Below are positions 50,023 through 60,004 of a stretch of DNA of 64,000 nt, piece by piece. This DNA comes from CAITJF01 sp032654645. GTDB lineage: Bacteria; Pseudomonadota; Gammaproteobacteria; Burkholderiales; Gallionellaceae. The translations under genes and the position numbers were made by a program. The notes under the pieces are model-generated. The model ran no database searches. It saw nothing but the letters and a program-made list of their open reading frames with translations, and was not told where the DNA came from. Numbering within the stretch: position 1 is the stretch's first letter; each line of letters begins with the position of its first letter. The stretch is from positions 62,001 through 126,000 of the forward strand of contig JAULAW010000015.1 of assembly GCA_032654645.1 (NCBI GenBank), given 5' to 3'.

Positions 50023-52490
50023 TGTCGTAGCGAGTTGCTTTTAAATTCTAATGGAATTGCCGATTGCCCAGCGACATAAATCACAGCACTAACGGCATTT
50101 GGTGGTGCCGTTACTTCCATTGAATGTTCAGCCCAAGTTGGAGAGCACTCGAAGGTCTTAATGTCAGCGCTGACAAACTGCCCCTTAATATCAATCCAGT
50201 TAATCTGCACACGGCCCAATGTCGTCTCTTTAGAACAACGAGCGACAACAGCATTCAGATATCGCCCACCAGGGGAAACTGCTACTCCTTGGAATGCCGT
50301 GGAACTAACACTAGCCAGGATAACGCCTGTATCAGGATCATAATTTGCATCGGGAGACAAACTCCAGCCCTTGATTGATGTGAAATCCGGATTGCTAAGC
50401 AACTCAGTTTTAAAACGGTAACCAGTTTTGACTTTTCGAACACTAAGCGAGCCATACTCCGCAATCTTCTCACTAACCTTTTCAACAAAGGCTTGTTTTT
50501 CCGTTCCTCCGCTACAGCAATTAACCCCATTCCAGCTCGAATCCAAAATGATAAAATTGACGCCCCGCTTCAGTAAAATATTAGCTATATCCTGCTCAGT
50601 TTTAATTGAGGCAATTTCTCCCTGAAACGCAACGTTGTACCAACTTGGGTACAGAGCATCACCAGAAAGCCCTGCCGTTAGTGGATTGCTAAATACGGCA
50701 ACCGGGGCTCGTCCGGTATTCAAACGGTTAACTAACTCGACCGCACTACGCATTGGCAGTCGCCCTGATAGATATAGTTCTCGACTTGATTCATCGACCA
50801 CCGTCTTGAGCGCAAAATCACTATAAAACGCCCCCGAGTTAAGGAACATGAGATTGAGTACTATAGTAGCCACTGTCACCATGTACCCAAAGTTTTTAAC
50901 AATTATATATCTTGAGAAAACCTTTTCCAGAGCCACTCCAATAGCGGCTGCCAATATTACCCATGCCGGAAACACGTAACGCAGGTAACTCGTAGAGTGG
51001 AAGGCAATAGCAATCGACATGACTCCAACGACAAGCAACGCAATAGATCGCCTAGGGCCCGCAGTGAATAACGCTATTGATGCTGGAAGAAACAGAAGCA
51101 ACCACTGGAAGCCCGGTGCCCCTGCTTTGGCCTCAAGGTATTTCTCTGTTTCAAATGTAAATTGATACAAGACATCCCACCTCAGGCCTTGGTTGAAAAC
51201 TGCCGCACTAAAAGCATCTTTACCGCTAGGGTAGTAAATAGAGTGAAAAATGTGATTAAGAAATGGGAATACCGGGTTGCCTGTCAATCGCCAAGCTGTT
51301 GCATAAGGTATGGCACCAATCGCAAGGAATAGACTTAGGCCAAGCACCAAAAATGGCAAGCCAGCAGTCTTGTACCACGACCGGTATCGCCAAACCAGCA
51401 ACAGCAACAGAACGGGCAATATCGTGAAGGTTACTGCTTTTGCAGCCAGCGCACATCCGAGCAACAAGCCGGCAATCGGCAACTCAAATTTTGAGTTGCC
51501 CGAAACTGTAGACGATCTAAGAATGAGCAACGTACCCGCAACCACAAACGATGTCCAAATCGATTCAATGAACAGGGTACTACCCTCGGTAAAAGTCAGG
51601 GGGGTCGATAAGAAAATAAGCACTGCCCACCTGGCACCCACAACTGAACCGCCCGCCCACAGCACAATGTCTCGCACCAGCCAGCCAAGAATGAATATAA
51701 AACCAACATTAATTAGCCGCGCCGCTGTTTCACCTGCCAGCATATAGCCAATAGAGAATATCCAATCGCCCAGCATTGGCATTACTGCCCATACATAGGT
51801 ACTTGCATCGAAACCCCACTGATGTCGCAGTACTAGATGCGCAGGGATAAACAGGTGCATCGCCAACGAGTCGAACCCGACTTCCGGCATCAGCGCAACA
51901 ACAAAATAAACCAAAGCGACTACGGCGATAGCTACATCAAGCTTATTAATATTGAAACCAGCGAAAACATTTTTTTCTGACCGGGCTAGAAGAGCTCTGC
52001 CCTCTTCCATAAACGCCCGCCAACCTAGCATTAGGGGCAGTGCAAGGACCGCACCATATACCCCAGGATAGTTCACAGGAAAATGAGCAAGCAGTCCGAC
52101 CGCTGTTCCATAAACGCCCGCCCCAACTAAAAAGCTAACCAGCCAATTATCTTCCTCGGTTTTTATACGGAGAACTGCAAGAATATATCTCCCCAAAATG
52201 GTGGAGGCAACAGCAAACCATAGGGCTACAAACAAAGGCCACAGCGCACCAGCCAGAAGCGCCAAGCCAACTGCAGCAGCCCCCCCCACCAATAAGGGGC
52301 TTCTTTTACTCCAATAAGAGCCACCCATAACCAACACAACACAAGTAATTATGAAAATCACATATCGGAGAAGTGCTCCCCCCACCCAAGGCAAAGCCTG
52401 TGGCCATTGCAGATGCGCAAGCCCCCAGATAGTTAACAACGTACCCGCGAGTAAAGAAAATACTACAAGCGCTATGGATAAATTTCTCAC
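50019..52490 (-). CDS. GT39-like (GT-C) membrane glycosyltransferase
   Basis: 823 aa from GTG 52490, which follows the previous stop by 13 bases and has AGGA upstream; the longer frame from 52547 would overlap that gene. About 13 hydrophobic segments, then a soluble C-terminal domain of roughly 200 residues ending in a beta-rich part (SLSPDANYDPDTGVILASVSS). The MPEVGFDSLAMHLFIPAH loop resembles the acidic GT-C catalytic loop. Expected to add sugars from lipid carriers in the periplasm. Confidence 0.82.
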   Translation of the reverse strand: MRNLSIALVVFSLLAGTLLTIWGLAHLQWPQALPWVGGALLRYVIFIITCVVLVMGGSYWSKRSPLLVGGAAAVGLALLAGALWPLFVALWFAVASTILGRYILAVLRIKTEEDNWLVSFLVGAGVYGTAVGLLAHFPVNYPGVYGAVLALPLMLGWRAFMEEGRALLARSEKNVFAGFNINKLDVAIAVVALVYFVVALMPEVGFDSLAMHLFIPAHLVLRHQWGFDASTYVWAVMPMLGDWIFSIGYMLAGETAARLINVGFIFILGWLVRDIVLWAGGSVVGARWAVLIFLSTPLTFTEGSTLFIESIWTSFVVAGTLLILRSSTVSGNSKFELPIAGLLLGCALAAKAVTFTILPVLLLLLVWRYRSWYKTAGLPFLVLGLSLFLAIGAIPYATAWRLTGNPVFPFLNHIFHSIYYPSGKDAFSAAVFNQGLRWDVLYQFTFETEKYLEAKAGAPGFQWLLLFLPASIALFTAGPRRSIALLVVGVMSIAIAFHSTSYLRYVFPAWVILAAAIGVALEKVFSRYIIVKNFGYMVTVATIVLNLMFLNSGAFYSDFALKTVVDESSRELYLSGRLPMRSAVELVNRLNTGRAPVAVFSNPLTAGLSGDALYPSWYNVAFQGEIASIKTEQDIANILLKRGVNFIILDSSWNGVNCCSGGTEKQAFVEKVSEKIAEYGSLSVRKVKTGYRFKTELLSNPDFTSIKGWSLSPDANYDPDTGVILASVSSTAFQGVAVSPGGRYLNAVVARCSKETTLGRVQINWIDIKGQFVSADIKTFECSPTWAEHSMEVTAPPNAVSAVIYVAGQSAIPLEFKSNSLRQ

Positions 52491-52503
52491 GTCGTTATGT
52501 CCT

Positions 52504-55425
52504 TCAAGAGATGCTCCTTGCGAGGTGATAACACAAATGGCGGCCATTTATTCCAGGTGCATAGTCAAACGAGTTTATAGAGAAGCCGGCCTCGCACAAT
52601 AAGTTATCCAACTCGCCTTTCTCATATTGCCAAACATGGCCATCTATCCAATCACTGGCTTGTCCGTCGTATGCGGGTATTTCATTCAAGCTTTGATAAT
52701 ATTTAGTGACCCTCCCCCATTCAGCGGCATCGGGGGTCGTTAGAATCAAAGTCCCTTTCGGGGCAAGCATTCCATTTAGCTTCCGCAAAGTAGCCAGCGG
52801 GTGAAAATTTAGGTGCTCGATTACCTCGGTAAAAATTATCAAGTCAGCATTCAGCTCAGGTGGTATCTGGTCTCGTTCAATATCAAGCGACTGATATTCA
52901 ATGCCATATTTTTTCACAGCAGTGCTGGGCATAAATCGAATCTTGTCATATGCCAATTTATTTTTTGGGTGACATTTCGAAATTGTGTACAGCATTAAGG
53001 TGCCGTAAGCCGGACCAATATCAATCAGCGACCGTATATCACCAAGATTATCAATCCATTTTGTTACAGGTGCCCAGTACTGACGCTCCTGGGTCGCATA
53101 TTGCCCCGTAAAGAATTCGTATAGATCTGTGCGCTCAGCATGAAGCCCAGCAGACAGTTCCTTCTGCACAGCATCAATCAGTGAATTTGCAGGCAGCGCA
53201 TTTCTTAGTTGCATTCTAGATATTATCTGCCTAACACGATGCCCCCATGTATTGTTCAGTGCGAAATTCTGCGCAATTACATCGGGCTTTGCCAGGCGCT
53301 CACAAATGGCGTTGCGAATCAATTGTATAAATTGCTGATGATCTTTCGCGATGTGTACTGGAAAGTATTTAGAGCATTCTGCCAAGTTGGTTGTTACCAC
53401 TGGCTTACCTGCGCTAAAGAATTCAAACAGCTTGACAGGTGAGACAGCATCAGTAACATCATTCTTTATGAATGGTATCAGGCAAACATCAAAACGCTTA
53501 AGGAAAGAAATCAACTCAAGTTGTGCGCAAGCCGGAAGCACAACAACATTGGAATAGCTCCACAAAATATTCGCAACCCGTTTTGATACGCTCGCCGCAA
53601 CCGGTCCAATTAATACCACTCTGGCATTCGTAAACTCTTCAGCCAGACTCTCCAACAAATCAAAATCCATCCAATCAGCTATCGCACCGTAATACCCCAA
53701 AATTGGATGATCATTCGAAGCTCCCAAATCAGCTGGTACCTGAATGCCTGCATCAACTGCGTCAATAAATTCCCGAGACACTGCGTTGCTAACCAGCAGC
53801 GCCTTGGCCAATATATCTTGCGGCAACTGCTCCATCAGTTTGTCAGCAGAAACAGTCACTATATCCGCATGTTTCAACATCACTAGGTGATCGCGTTCAA
53901 GATCGGGTTGTGGCAAATTGAGCAACGACAAATCATCCATGTAGTCATACAGCAAGTAAGAGTATGGAAGAGTCTCTAGATGCTTGACATTATTTGGCCA
54001 GAGACAGTAATAAATTACTTCCTCGGGCTGGAATACCTGTGAAAGGAATTGGAAATATGGCTCATTAAGCAAATATAGGTTATCGGTAACTTGTTCAGTG
54101 ATGTCAACCTTATCTTTTGTATGATTTAGCGTTCCATAAATTACCACATAACCTGCTTCTGCTAAGGCTCGCGCCATCTGTTGCGGGCGTTGTGTCATGT
54201 AATGAAAATCTATCGTTGCAGGGAATACAACTAACTTCCTACCATTCAGAGCGTCATGTATAGCTCTCAGGTCGCAAAGCATTTTTTCCGTTTGTGCAAG
54301 TTCGGCCTCTTGTTTTGCAGCTTGCTTAGATTCGATATCGTGACTGATACCTAGCCGATGCAAAACTCTTTCTGGTAGTGAGAATATATATCGCTTCCTC
54401 TCAGTAGCGGTGCCATGAATTACTTTTCGACTGAAATTCTTCCAGCGAAGTTGCCACTTTGTGCCGGAGACAAACCGTTGGCTAGATGCTTCTCGGATAT
54501 CGGCTGGAAGGCTTGCTAATTCTGCTTGGTGAATCTGCACCAACAAGTGTTTTAAGTTTTCATGTCGAACTAAAATTCTCTCGATTTCAGCAGGCGTTTT
54601 CTTGTTGTTTTTTGCATATGCCAGCAAATCTTTATCGAGTTTTTCCCAATAAGAAAAGGCGATATCTGTCAGCGTCCATTCAATACCATGTTTATGGCGG
54701 AAGTAGGTTTTATTTTTCTCAAACAATGTACGATAATTGTCGACAGCAAGTTTGCTGAACGACACGCTACCCTTGTGATAGACAAAGCAGTCCTCGGCAA
54801 CTGCAAGGGCAAACCCAGCCTTCTTTGCCCGGATGCAATAGTCGTCATCCTCGAACATGCCTATGCCAAACTTTTCATCCAGGTAACCTATCTTCTCTGG
54901 CAGTGTGTGCCGCATCGCCACACAAAAGAACCCGAGTTTTTCGGTGATGAACCACGCGCCCTTTTGTCGCTCCACATAGGCACTGGCAATTTCTTCGAAG
55001 TTTTTCTCGTTCAATCCATCCAGTTCAATGCACTGCTCATTGCCTGCGGAGTTGGTCACCGGCCCGACCAGTCCCACACCAGGTTGCTCGTTGAATAACT
55101 TGAGCAGCCTGTCCAACCATCCCTCCGGAACCAGGGTATCGTTGTTCAACAGAACAATATATTGGCCTTGGGCGAGTTTGATGCCGTCATTGTTGCCGCC
55201 CGCATAGCCCTTGTTGGTGTCATTCAATTGAAGTCGAACATGGGTGTGCTGCGCTGCAAAGGTCTTCAGATAGCCTGCCGTCCCGTCAGCGGAGGCGTTG
55301 TCCACCACGATCAGTTCGTAGCTATCTGCGGGAGTGTTTTTAATGATGCTTTCCAAACAAGGCCGCGTCGTCTCTTCCAGCCCGTTGTAGCAAAGCACTA
55401 CGATGCTCGCACGAATCATTGCCAC
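52504..55425 (-). CDS. Trifunctional GT2-GT4-methyltransferase fusion
   Basis: 973 aa. GT2 domain at about 5-300 (ASIVVLCYNGLEET, LNDTNKGYAGGNN, LLNNDTLVPEGW, MFEDDDYCIRAKK); helical linker with coiled-coil tendency around 370-395; GT4 domain at about 400-745 (TQRPQQMARALAEAGY, LLYDYMDDL, LGYYGAIADWMDF, SPVKLFEFFSAGKPVV); methyltransferase at about 770-973 (LIDIGPAYGTLMLY, FTEVIEHLNFHPLATLRKL). The first 230 residues are identical to those of the next gene. Likely builds and caps part of the glycan. Confidence 0.92.
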   Translation of the reverse strand: MAMIRASIVVLCYNGLEETTRPCLESIIKNTPADSYELIVVDNASADGTAGYLKTFAAQHTHVRLQLNDTNKGYAGGNNDGIKLAQGQYIVLLNNDTLVPEGWLDRLLKLFNEQPGVGLVGPVTNSAGNEQCIELDGLNEKNFEEIASAYVERQKGAWFITEKLGFFCVAMRHTLPEKIGYLDEKFGIGMFEDDDYCIRAKKAGFALAVAEDCFVYHKGSVSFSKLAVDNYRTLFEKNKTYFRHKHGIEWTLTDIAFSYWEKLDKDLLAYAKNNKKTPAEIERILVRHENLKHLLVQIHQAELASLPADIREASSQRFVSGTKWQLRWKNFSRKVIHGTATERKRYIFSLPERVLHRLGISHDIESKQAAKQEAELAQTEKMLCDLRAIHDALNGRKLVVFPATIDFHYMTQRPQQMARALAEAGYVVIYGTLNHTKDKVDITEQVTDNLYLLNEPYFQFLSQVFQPEEVIYYCLWPNNVKHLETLPYSYLLYDYMDDLSLLNLPQPDLERDHLVMLKHADIVTVSADKLMEQLPQDILAKALLVSNAVSREFIDAVDAGIQVPADLGASNDHPILGYYGAIADWMDFDLLESLAEEFTNARVVLIGPVAASVSKRVANILWSYSNVVVLPACAQLELISFLKRFDVCLIPFIKNDVTDAVSPVKLFEFFSAGKPVVTTNLAECSKYFPVHIAKDHQQFIQLIRNAICERLAKPDVIAQNFALNNTWGHRVRQIISRMQLRNALPANSLIDAVQKELSAGLHAERTDLYEFFTGQYATQERQYWAPVTKWIDNLGDIRSLIDIGPAYGTLMLYTISKCHPKNKLAYDKIRFMPSTAVKKYGIEYQSLDIERDQIPPELNADLIIFTEVIEHLNFHPLATLRKLNGMLAPKGTLILTTPDAAEWGRVTKYYQSLNEIPAYDGQASDWIDGHVWQYEKGELDNLLCEAGFSINSFDYAPGINGRHLCYHLARSIS
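54756..55409. repeat. 654-bp direct repeat, first copy (second copy 55852-56505)
   Basis: Two GT2-coding segments 1096 bases apart appear identical base for base with no gaps. Flanking coding sequence on both sides is different, so the identity is a recent duplication or gene conversion confined to the catalytic domain. Confidence 0.9.
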
Positions 55426-55426
55426 C

Positions 55427-56521
55427 TCAGATGCCCCGCCGCTGTAGGAAACGGAATAAGCGATAACACCGGGAACGTGTCATCGCCATTATTTCGCTCG
55501 TCAGTCGATCATTATCACTTTTCAAGCCAGTCGCCCAATCAGACATCTCCATCAGATGCCGATGCTTCTCAACCAATTGCATTTCGATGAATGACTTCCC
55601 TCCTATTTCTGCCTGTTTTTGTTCCACATCGCGCAACTGATAAAGCACATTGGTCATATCGTTGATACGCCCCGTGATTCGCTCAATGGTTGATCTTTCA
55701 CCATTCTTTTCGGCAGCGACCAGGTCATCACGCATCTTGACCCAGATACCAAATGCAATATCCGCATATGTCCATACGATGCCGTGCTTTTCGAAAAAGT
55801 AGTTTCGATTTCTATTGAATATTTCGATGTAGTCATTCGTCGCTAATTTTTTGAACGACACGCTACCCTTGTGATAGACAAAGCAGTCCTCGGCAACTGC
55901 AAGGGCAAACCCAGCCTTCTTTGCCCGGATGCAATAGTCGTCATCCTCGAACATGCCTATGCCAAACTTTTCATCCAGGTAACCTATCTTCTCTGGCAGT
56001 GTGTGCCGCATCGCCACACAAAAGAACCCGAGTTTTTCGGTGATGAACCACGCGCCCTTTTGTCGCTCCACATAGGCACTGGCAATTTCTTCGAAGTTTT
56101 TCTCGTTCAATCCATCCAGTTCAATGCACTGCTCATTGCCTGCGGAGTTGGTCACCGGCCCGACCAGTCCCACACCAGGTTGCTCGTTGAATAACTTGAG
56201 CAGCCTGTCCAACCATCCCTCCGGAACCAGGGTATCGTTGTTCAACAGAACAATATATTGGCCTTGGGCGAGTTTGATGCCGTCATTGTTGCCGCCCGCA
56301 TAGCCCTTGTTGGTGTCATTCAATTGAAGTCGAACATGGGTGTGCTGCGCTGCAAAGGTCTTCAGATAGCCTGCCGTCCCGTCAGCGGAGGCGTTGTCCA
56401 CCACGATCAGTTCGTAGCTATCTGCGGGAGTGTTTTTAATGATGCTTTCCAAACAAGGCCGCGTCGTCTCTTCCAGCCCGTTGTAGCAAAGCACTACGAT
56501 GCTCGTGTGAAATTGATTCAC
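55427..56521 (-). CDS. GT2 glycosyltransferase
   Basis: 364 aa. From STSIVVLCYNG to FVYHKGSVSF it is identical to the GT2 domain of the trimodular protein, including at the DNA level over 654 bp; the last 130 residues (from KKLATNDYIEIF) are unrelated and helical. Ends 1 base from the start of the fusion gene. Confidence 0.92.
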   Translation of the reverse strand: MNQFHTSIVVLCYNGLEETTRPCLESIIKNTPADSYELIVVDNASADGTAGYLKTFAAQHTHVRLQLNDTNKGYAGGNNDGIKLAQGQYIVLLNNDTLVPEGWLDRLLKLFNEQPGVGLVGPVTNSAGNEQCIELDGLNEKNFEEIASAYVERQKGAWFITEKLGFFCVAMRHTLPEKIGYLDEKFGIGMFEDDDYCIRAKKAGFALAVAEDCFVYHKGSVSFKKLATNDYIEIFNRNRNYFFEKHGIVWTYADIAFGIWVKMRDDLVAAEKNGERSTIERITGRINDMTNVLYQLRDVEQKQAEIGGKSFIEMQLVEKHRHLMEMSDWATGLKSDNDRLTSEIMAMTRSRCYRLFRFLQRRGI

Positions 56522-56528
56522 GCTGAAC

Positions 56529-57587
56529 TTAGCCTGCGACCGTCAGAAAGCCAACGTGTACACTACTACCCGTACCAGTATCTGAGATTGAAACAGGTTG
56601 AGTACCCTGAGTTTTCAAGGCGGCGATGGGAATGAGCCCTGTTATCAAATCACCCGTCACTACCAGTCCGTCAGCGACATGTTCACCGATACGCAGTTCT
56701 AAATTTGCCTTTGGTCGAGCATAGTCCACCTTCAACCACATTGCAGACCTGCCATCAGGTTGAGGGTTTGCAACGCTCCCCATCATTATTGATTTTGGCC
56801 CCCAGTCAGCAACCTTTACTAAAACTGCTTTCTCACGGGCAAGAATAGGCAATGACCACGGACTAGGCCAGTAAATGCCAAACTCGAAATAGGGATCCTT
56901 CATGATTTGCACATCATTAAACCCCGCCTGTTGCAAATCTTTCAGCAAACCGGATTCTGAAAACACCCGCATCTCGATAGTCTCGCCCTCGCCACCATGA
57001 AAAACGAGGTCTGAAAACTCCTCCATACGCCCATCCCGTGTGCGGTTGATCAGAGTGCGTTTGCCATCCCTTGTCTCTAGCGTAAACTCATGAAGATTGG
57101 GGAAATGCTCCTGCGTATCTCCCTCCAGCCCATACGGCACGCTAAATACAAAAGCCCCGCCAGGCTTCAGCATTTTTCTCGCATTTTCAAACGAAACGCT
57201 CACCGGTGGTGCGACATGCTCAAAAACATCGGTGGAAACCAGAAAGTCGACACTCTGCTCGTCCTGGGCAGTTATGTTGGTAATATCCAGCTTGGGTACC
57301 TTATGGTAGTAAGTATTGATGTAGCCCAGCTTCTTCGACAATGGTTTTGCATACCCATCCCAATCGCTCATCCCTTTTCCTAGCAGCTCCTTTTTTTCCG
57401 GGAATTCAGGCAACGTAAGCGCTTTCCCAAAAAGTGCGATTGATAAGGCATACATCATCCCCCTCATGCGTACTGTCGAGCCGCAGGATGAACAAGAAAC
57501 TTCTTCACGAGACAACGCAGCAGCCGGAACCTCACACATTGTTCCGCATATATTGCATTTGAAAGTAAGAATGCCGGGTTTATTCAT
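56529..57587 (-). CDS. Methyltransferase with N-terminal zinc-ribbon-like motif
   Basis: 352 aa. CNICG ... CSSCG near residues 10-36 is a four-cysteine zinc ribbon; VDFLVSTDVFEHVAPPVSVSFENARKMLKPGGAFVFSVPYG is the C-terminal half of a class I methyltransferase (motif I is weak). The last 90 residues (from ADWGPKSIM) look beta-rich and may bind sugar. Confidence 0.75.
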   Translation of the reverse strand: MNKPGILTFKCNICGTMCEVPAAALSREEVSCSSCGSTVRMRGMMYALSIALFGKALTLPEFPEKKELLGKGMSDWDGYAKPLSKKLGYINTYYHKVPKLDITNITAQDEQSVDFLVSTDVFEHVAPPVSVSFENARKMLKPGGAFVFSVPYGLEGDTQEHFPNLHEFTLETRDGKRTLINRTRDGRMEEFSDLVFHGGEGETIEMRVFSESGLLKDLQQAGFNDVQIMKDPYFEFGIYWPSPWSLPILAREKAVLVKVADWGPKSIMMGSVANPQPDGRSAMWLKVDYARPKANLELRIGEHVADGLVVTGDLITGLIPIAALKTQGTQPVSISDTGTGSSVHVGFLTVAG

Positions 57588-57592
57588 GATTT

Positions 57593-60004
57593 TCAGCTTT
57601 TATGAAGGTAGGTTCTGAAAATTTCAGAATCCAGGATAGTGCTCACCCGCGCATCCCACGAATTGTTGCTTGCAAGTTTCTTTCTGCGCTGAATTTTATC
57701 TACGTCCCTGCGCTCATTGAGCGCAAGCTCAAGTTGTACCAAGAAGTCATCCGCATTGCGTGCCAAATAGCAATCCTCTTGGTAGGCAAAAAGCTCTGGC
57801 AATTCAACAGAAACAACAGGTTTCCCAGCGCTTAGGTACTCATAGAATTTAACCGGGTTCGTCGCTAGAGTCAGTGGAATTATCTTGAAGGGGATGATGC
57901 ACACATCAAAATAGGCAAAGTAGCCGGGAAGGTCTTTGTATGTTTTTTCTCCCAAGAGATGCACATTTTTCAACCCCGCAACTGGCTGTAAATCCGCGCC
58001 GGTTGTCGCGCCGATCAAGACAAAATTCCAATCAGGGCGTTGTCGTGCACAATGCGCGACGATTTCTGTGTCAAACCAATCCGAAATTGCACCGTAGTAT
58101 CCGATAATGGGGCGGTTGATAAGATGATCCAATTTATCGTTCTGAATTGGGTTCGAAAAATGCGCAAACTCGGTTCCGTTTTTGACCTGAATGGTATTGG
58201 GATTGATAACTTTCGCCCGCTGTTCCAATAGATTTGAAGACGTTATAACAAGGTCCGCATTTTCTATCAACGCTTCTTCAGTCTTTAATGCCTGCTGTGT
58301 ATTGGTGCTAAACCCTCCATGATCATCCATGCAGTCGAATATAACTTTTCCACCCAGCTTGTTTTTTAAATCCAGTGCAACCGGCCCCCAGCCTGGGAAC
58401 TGAACCAAGTAAACAATCGATTTAGGACGCAATTCCGAAATAAGTGCATCTAGGCCCATCGAAATATTTAACAGATCTTCTCCTTCGATAGGATCGGTGT
58501 AGATATTTAGTTGCTTGCTACTACTCAACCATAGCTTATTAACGTGCGGCGACAGCTCGTTGAAATTAAGTTGCGCGAGAGCATCTTTGTTGCTCCGCAG
58601 CTGACGACCAAGTGGAGCCAGCGACATCCCAACATACAAAACAGAGAAGCCGCGATCGCGCAATCTAGAAACGATATGCTGTGGACGCTGCCAGCGAAAA
58701 TTCCAAGTGATTATCGGAAAGGCAATAATTAATCTTCCGTGGTTATCCAAAACAGATTGGCGAATAGCCTCTAGCGAAACTAGTTTTTCACGACAACGCC
58801 GACTGTCGCGCACATGTCGCACTATGTTACCCACGAAAGTCTGTGCAAGCTTCCTTCTGGTAAATGCGCCGCACCTTTGTGCGAATTTTTGAATGCGGGG
58901 TACTATAGGAACGTTGCGCCGCTTAAGTTCAAGCATCATGCCTTGTGCCCAGTCAGACATGTTCATTAGTTCAGACTGCTTGTCTGAAATCTTTTGATTG
59001 AGACTGGTGATCTGAGCGTCATGTTCGGCCACCTTGTCTTGAAGCGACTTACCCCAAGTGGAAGTTTCTTCCACCATCTGGTTAAGTGCCGCGATATTGG
59101 CATCGCGCTCAACTATCGTGGCTTGAAGCGACTTACCCCAAGCGGAAGTTTCTTCCACCATCTGGTTAAGCGCCGCGATATTGGCATCGCGCTCAACAAG
59201 TTGCTGCAAACTCGCAGCAAAATACTGACGCTGCGCATCTTTCATTAGCGCCCGAAAGTTATTATTTGCCGCCTCAATGTTGCTGCTTATTGAGGCTGCG
59301 CTTATGGGCTGCAATGGGCTGCGCGAGGCAATCACAAACTGCCGATAATATGGAGAACGAAAATCGTAGGCATACAGTTCACGGTTAAACTTCTCGCTGA
59401 TTTCCAATATGACATTGCTCATGCTGTGGATATCCCACACACAAATCACAAAACCAAGAAGCTCCCGCAACCAAGGTGCGTGACCGTGACCAACTGTCTG
59501 ACAATGCCAACCCAAATGACTGAGCTGTTCGACAGTTTCGGCAAGGGATGGGAGGCCAAATTTATAATGCTCCTCCAGCCAAGGGTAATTATGGCCAAAA
59601 ATTGCGCGGTACTGATCGTCAATTGCTTTATCCGTCTCCAGTGCATCGGATGAATCCGAAGTGGGGAAGCCGAGAATTAAGGTATTCTTGCCTAGTGACG
59701 CTAGCCGTTGTAAGAACGGCTGCCGATGTTCGGGGGGAACATGTTCCAATACATCAACTGCTGCCACGCAATCAAAAACCTGCCCATCCAATTCGCTGGT
59801 AAATACGTTACCCGTAATATGCCCCTGCTCGGAACCGCTTGGTATCAGCGGGTCAACGTAGTTCATCTTGGCATCCTGCATGAATTGCCCGAATAAACAT
59901 TCGGGGCCGCTGCCGATATCGAGAACGGAATTGCCCGCAACAAAACCCGTTTGACGAAGCAAATCTGAGCAGGCTTTATAGCGGCTATATTGGTCAAAGA
60001 TCAC
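57593..60004 (-). CDS. Methyltransferase - coiled coil - GT4 fusion
   Basis: 803 aa. Methyltransferase at about 1-200 (VLDIGSGPECLFGQFM, FDCVAAVDVLEHVPPEHRQPFL); coiled coil at about 260-360 with two exact-looking 28-residue repeats (VERDANIAALNQMVEETS); GT4 domain at about 410-803 (RWQRPQHIVSRLRDRGFSVLY, IFDCMDDHGGF, IIGYYGAISDWFDTEIV, NPVKFYEYLSAGKPVVSVELPE). Domain order is the reverse of the 973-residue protein. It may be a chain-length or capping enzyme of the WbdD type, in which a coiled coil acts as a ruler; this is inference. Overlaps the carbamoyltransferase by 4 bases. Confidence 0.9.
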   Translation of the reverse strand: MIFDQYSRYKACSDLLRQTGFVAGNSVLDIGSGPECLFGQFMQDAKMNYVDPLIPSGSEQGHITGNVFTSELDGQVFDCVAAVDVLEHVPPEHRQPFLQRLASLGKNTLILGFPTSDSSDALETDKAIDDQYRAIFGHNYPWLEEHYKFGLPSLAETVEQLSHLGWHCQTVGHGHAPWLRELLGFVICVWDIHSMSNVILEISEKFNRELYAYDFRSPYYRQFVIASRSPLQPISAASISSNIEAANNNFRALMKDAQRQYFAASLQQLVERDANIAALNQMVEETSAWGKSLQATIVERDANIAALNQMVEETSTWGKSLQDKVAEHDAQITSLNQKISDKQSELMNMSDWAQGMMLELKRRNVPIVPRIQKFAQRCGAFTRRKLAQTFVGNIVRHVRDSRRCREKLVSLEAIRQSVLDNHGRLIIAFPIITWNFRWQRPQHIVSRLRDRGFSVLYVGMSLAPLGRQLRSNKDALAQLNFNELSPHVNKLWLSSSKQLNIYTDPIEGEDLLNISMGLDALISELRPKSIVYLVQFPGWGPVALDLKNKLGGKVIFDCMDDHGGFSTNTQQALKTEEALIENADLVITSSNLLEQRAKVINPNTIQVKNGTEFAHFSNPIQNDKLDHLINRPIIGYYGAISDWFDTEIVAHCARQRPDWNFVLIGATTGADLQPVAGLKNVHLLGEKTYKDLPGYFAYFDVCIIPFKIIPLTLATNPVKFYEYLSAGKPVVSVELPELFAYQEDCYLARNADDFLVQLELALNERRDVDKIQRRKKLASNNSWDARVSTILDSEIFRTYLHKS

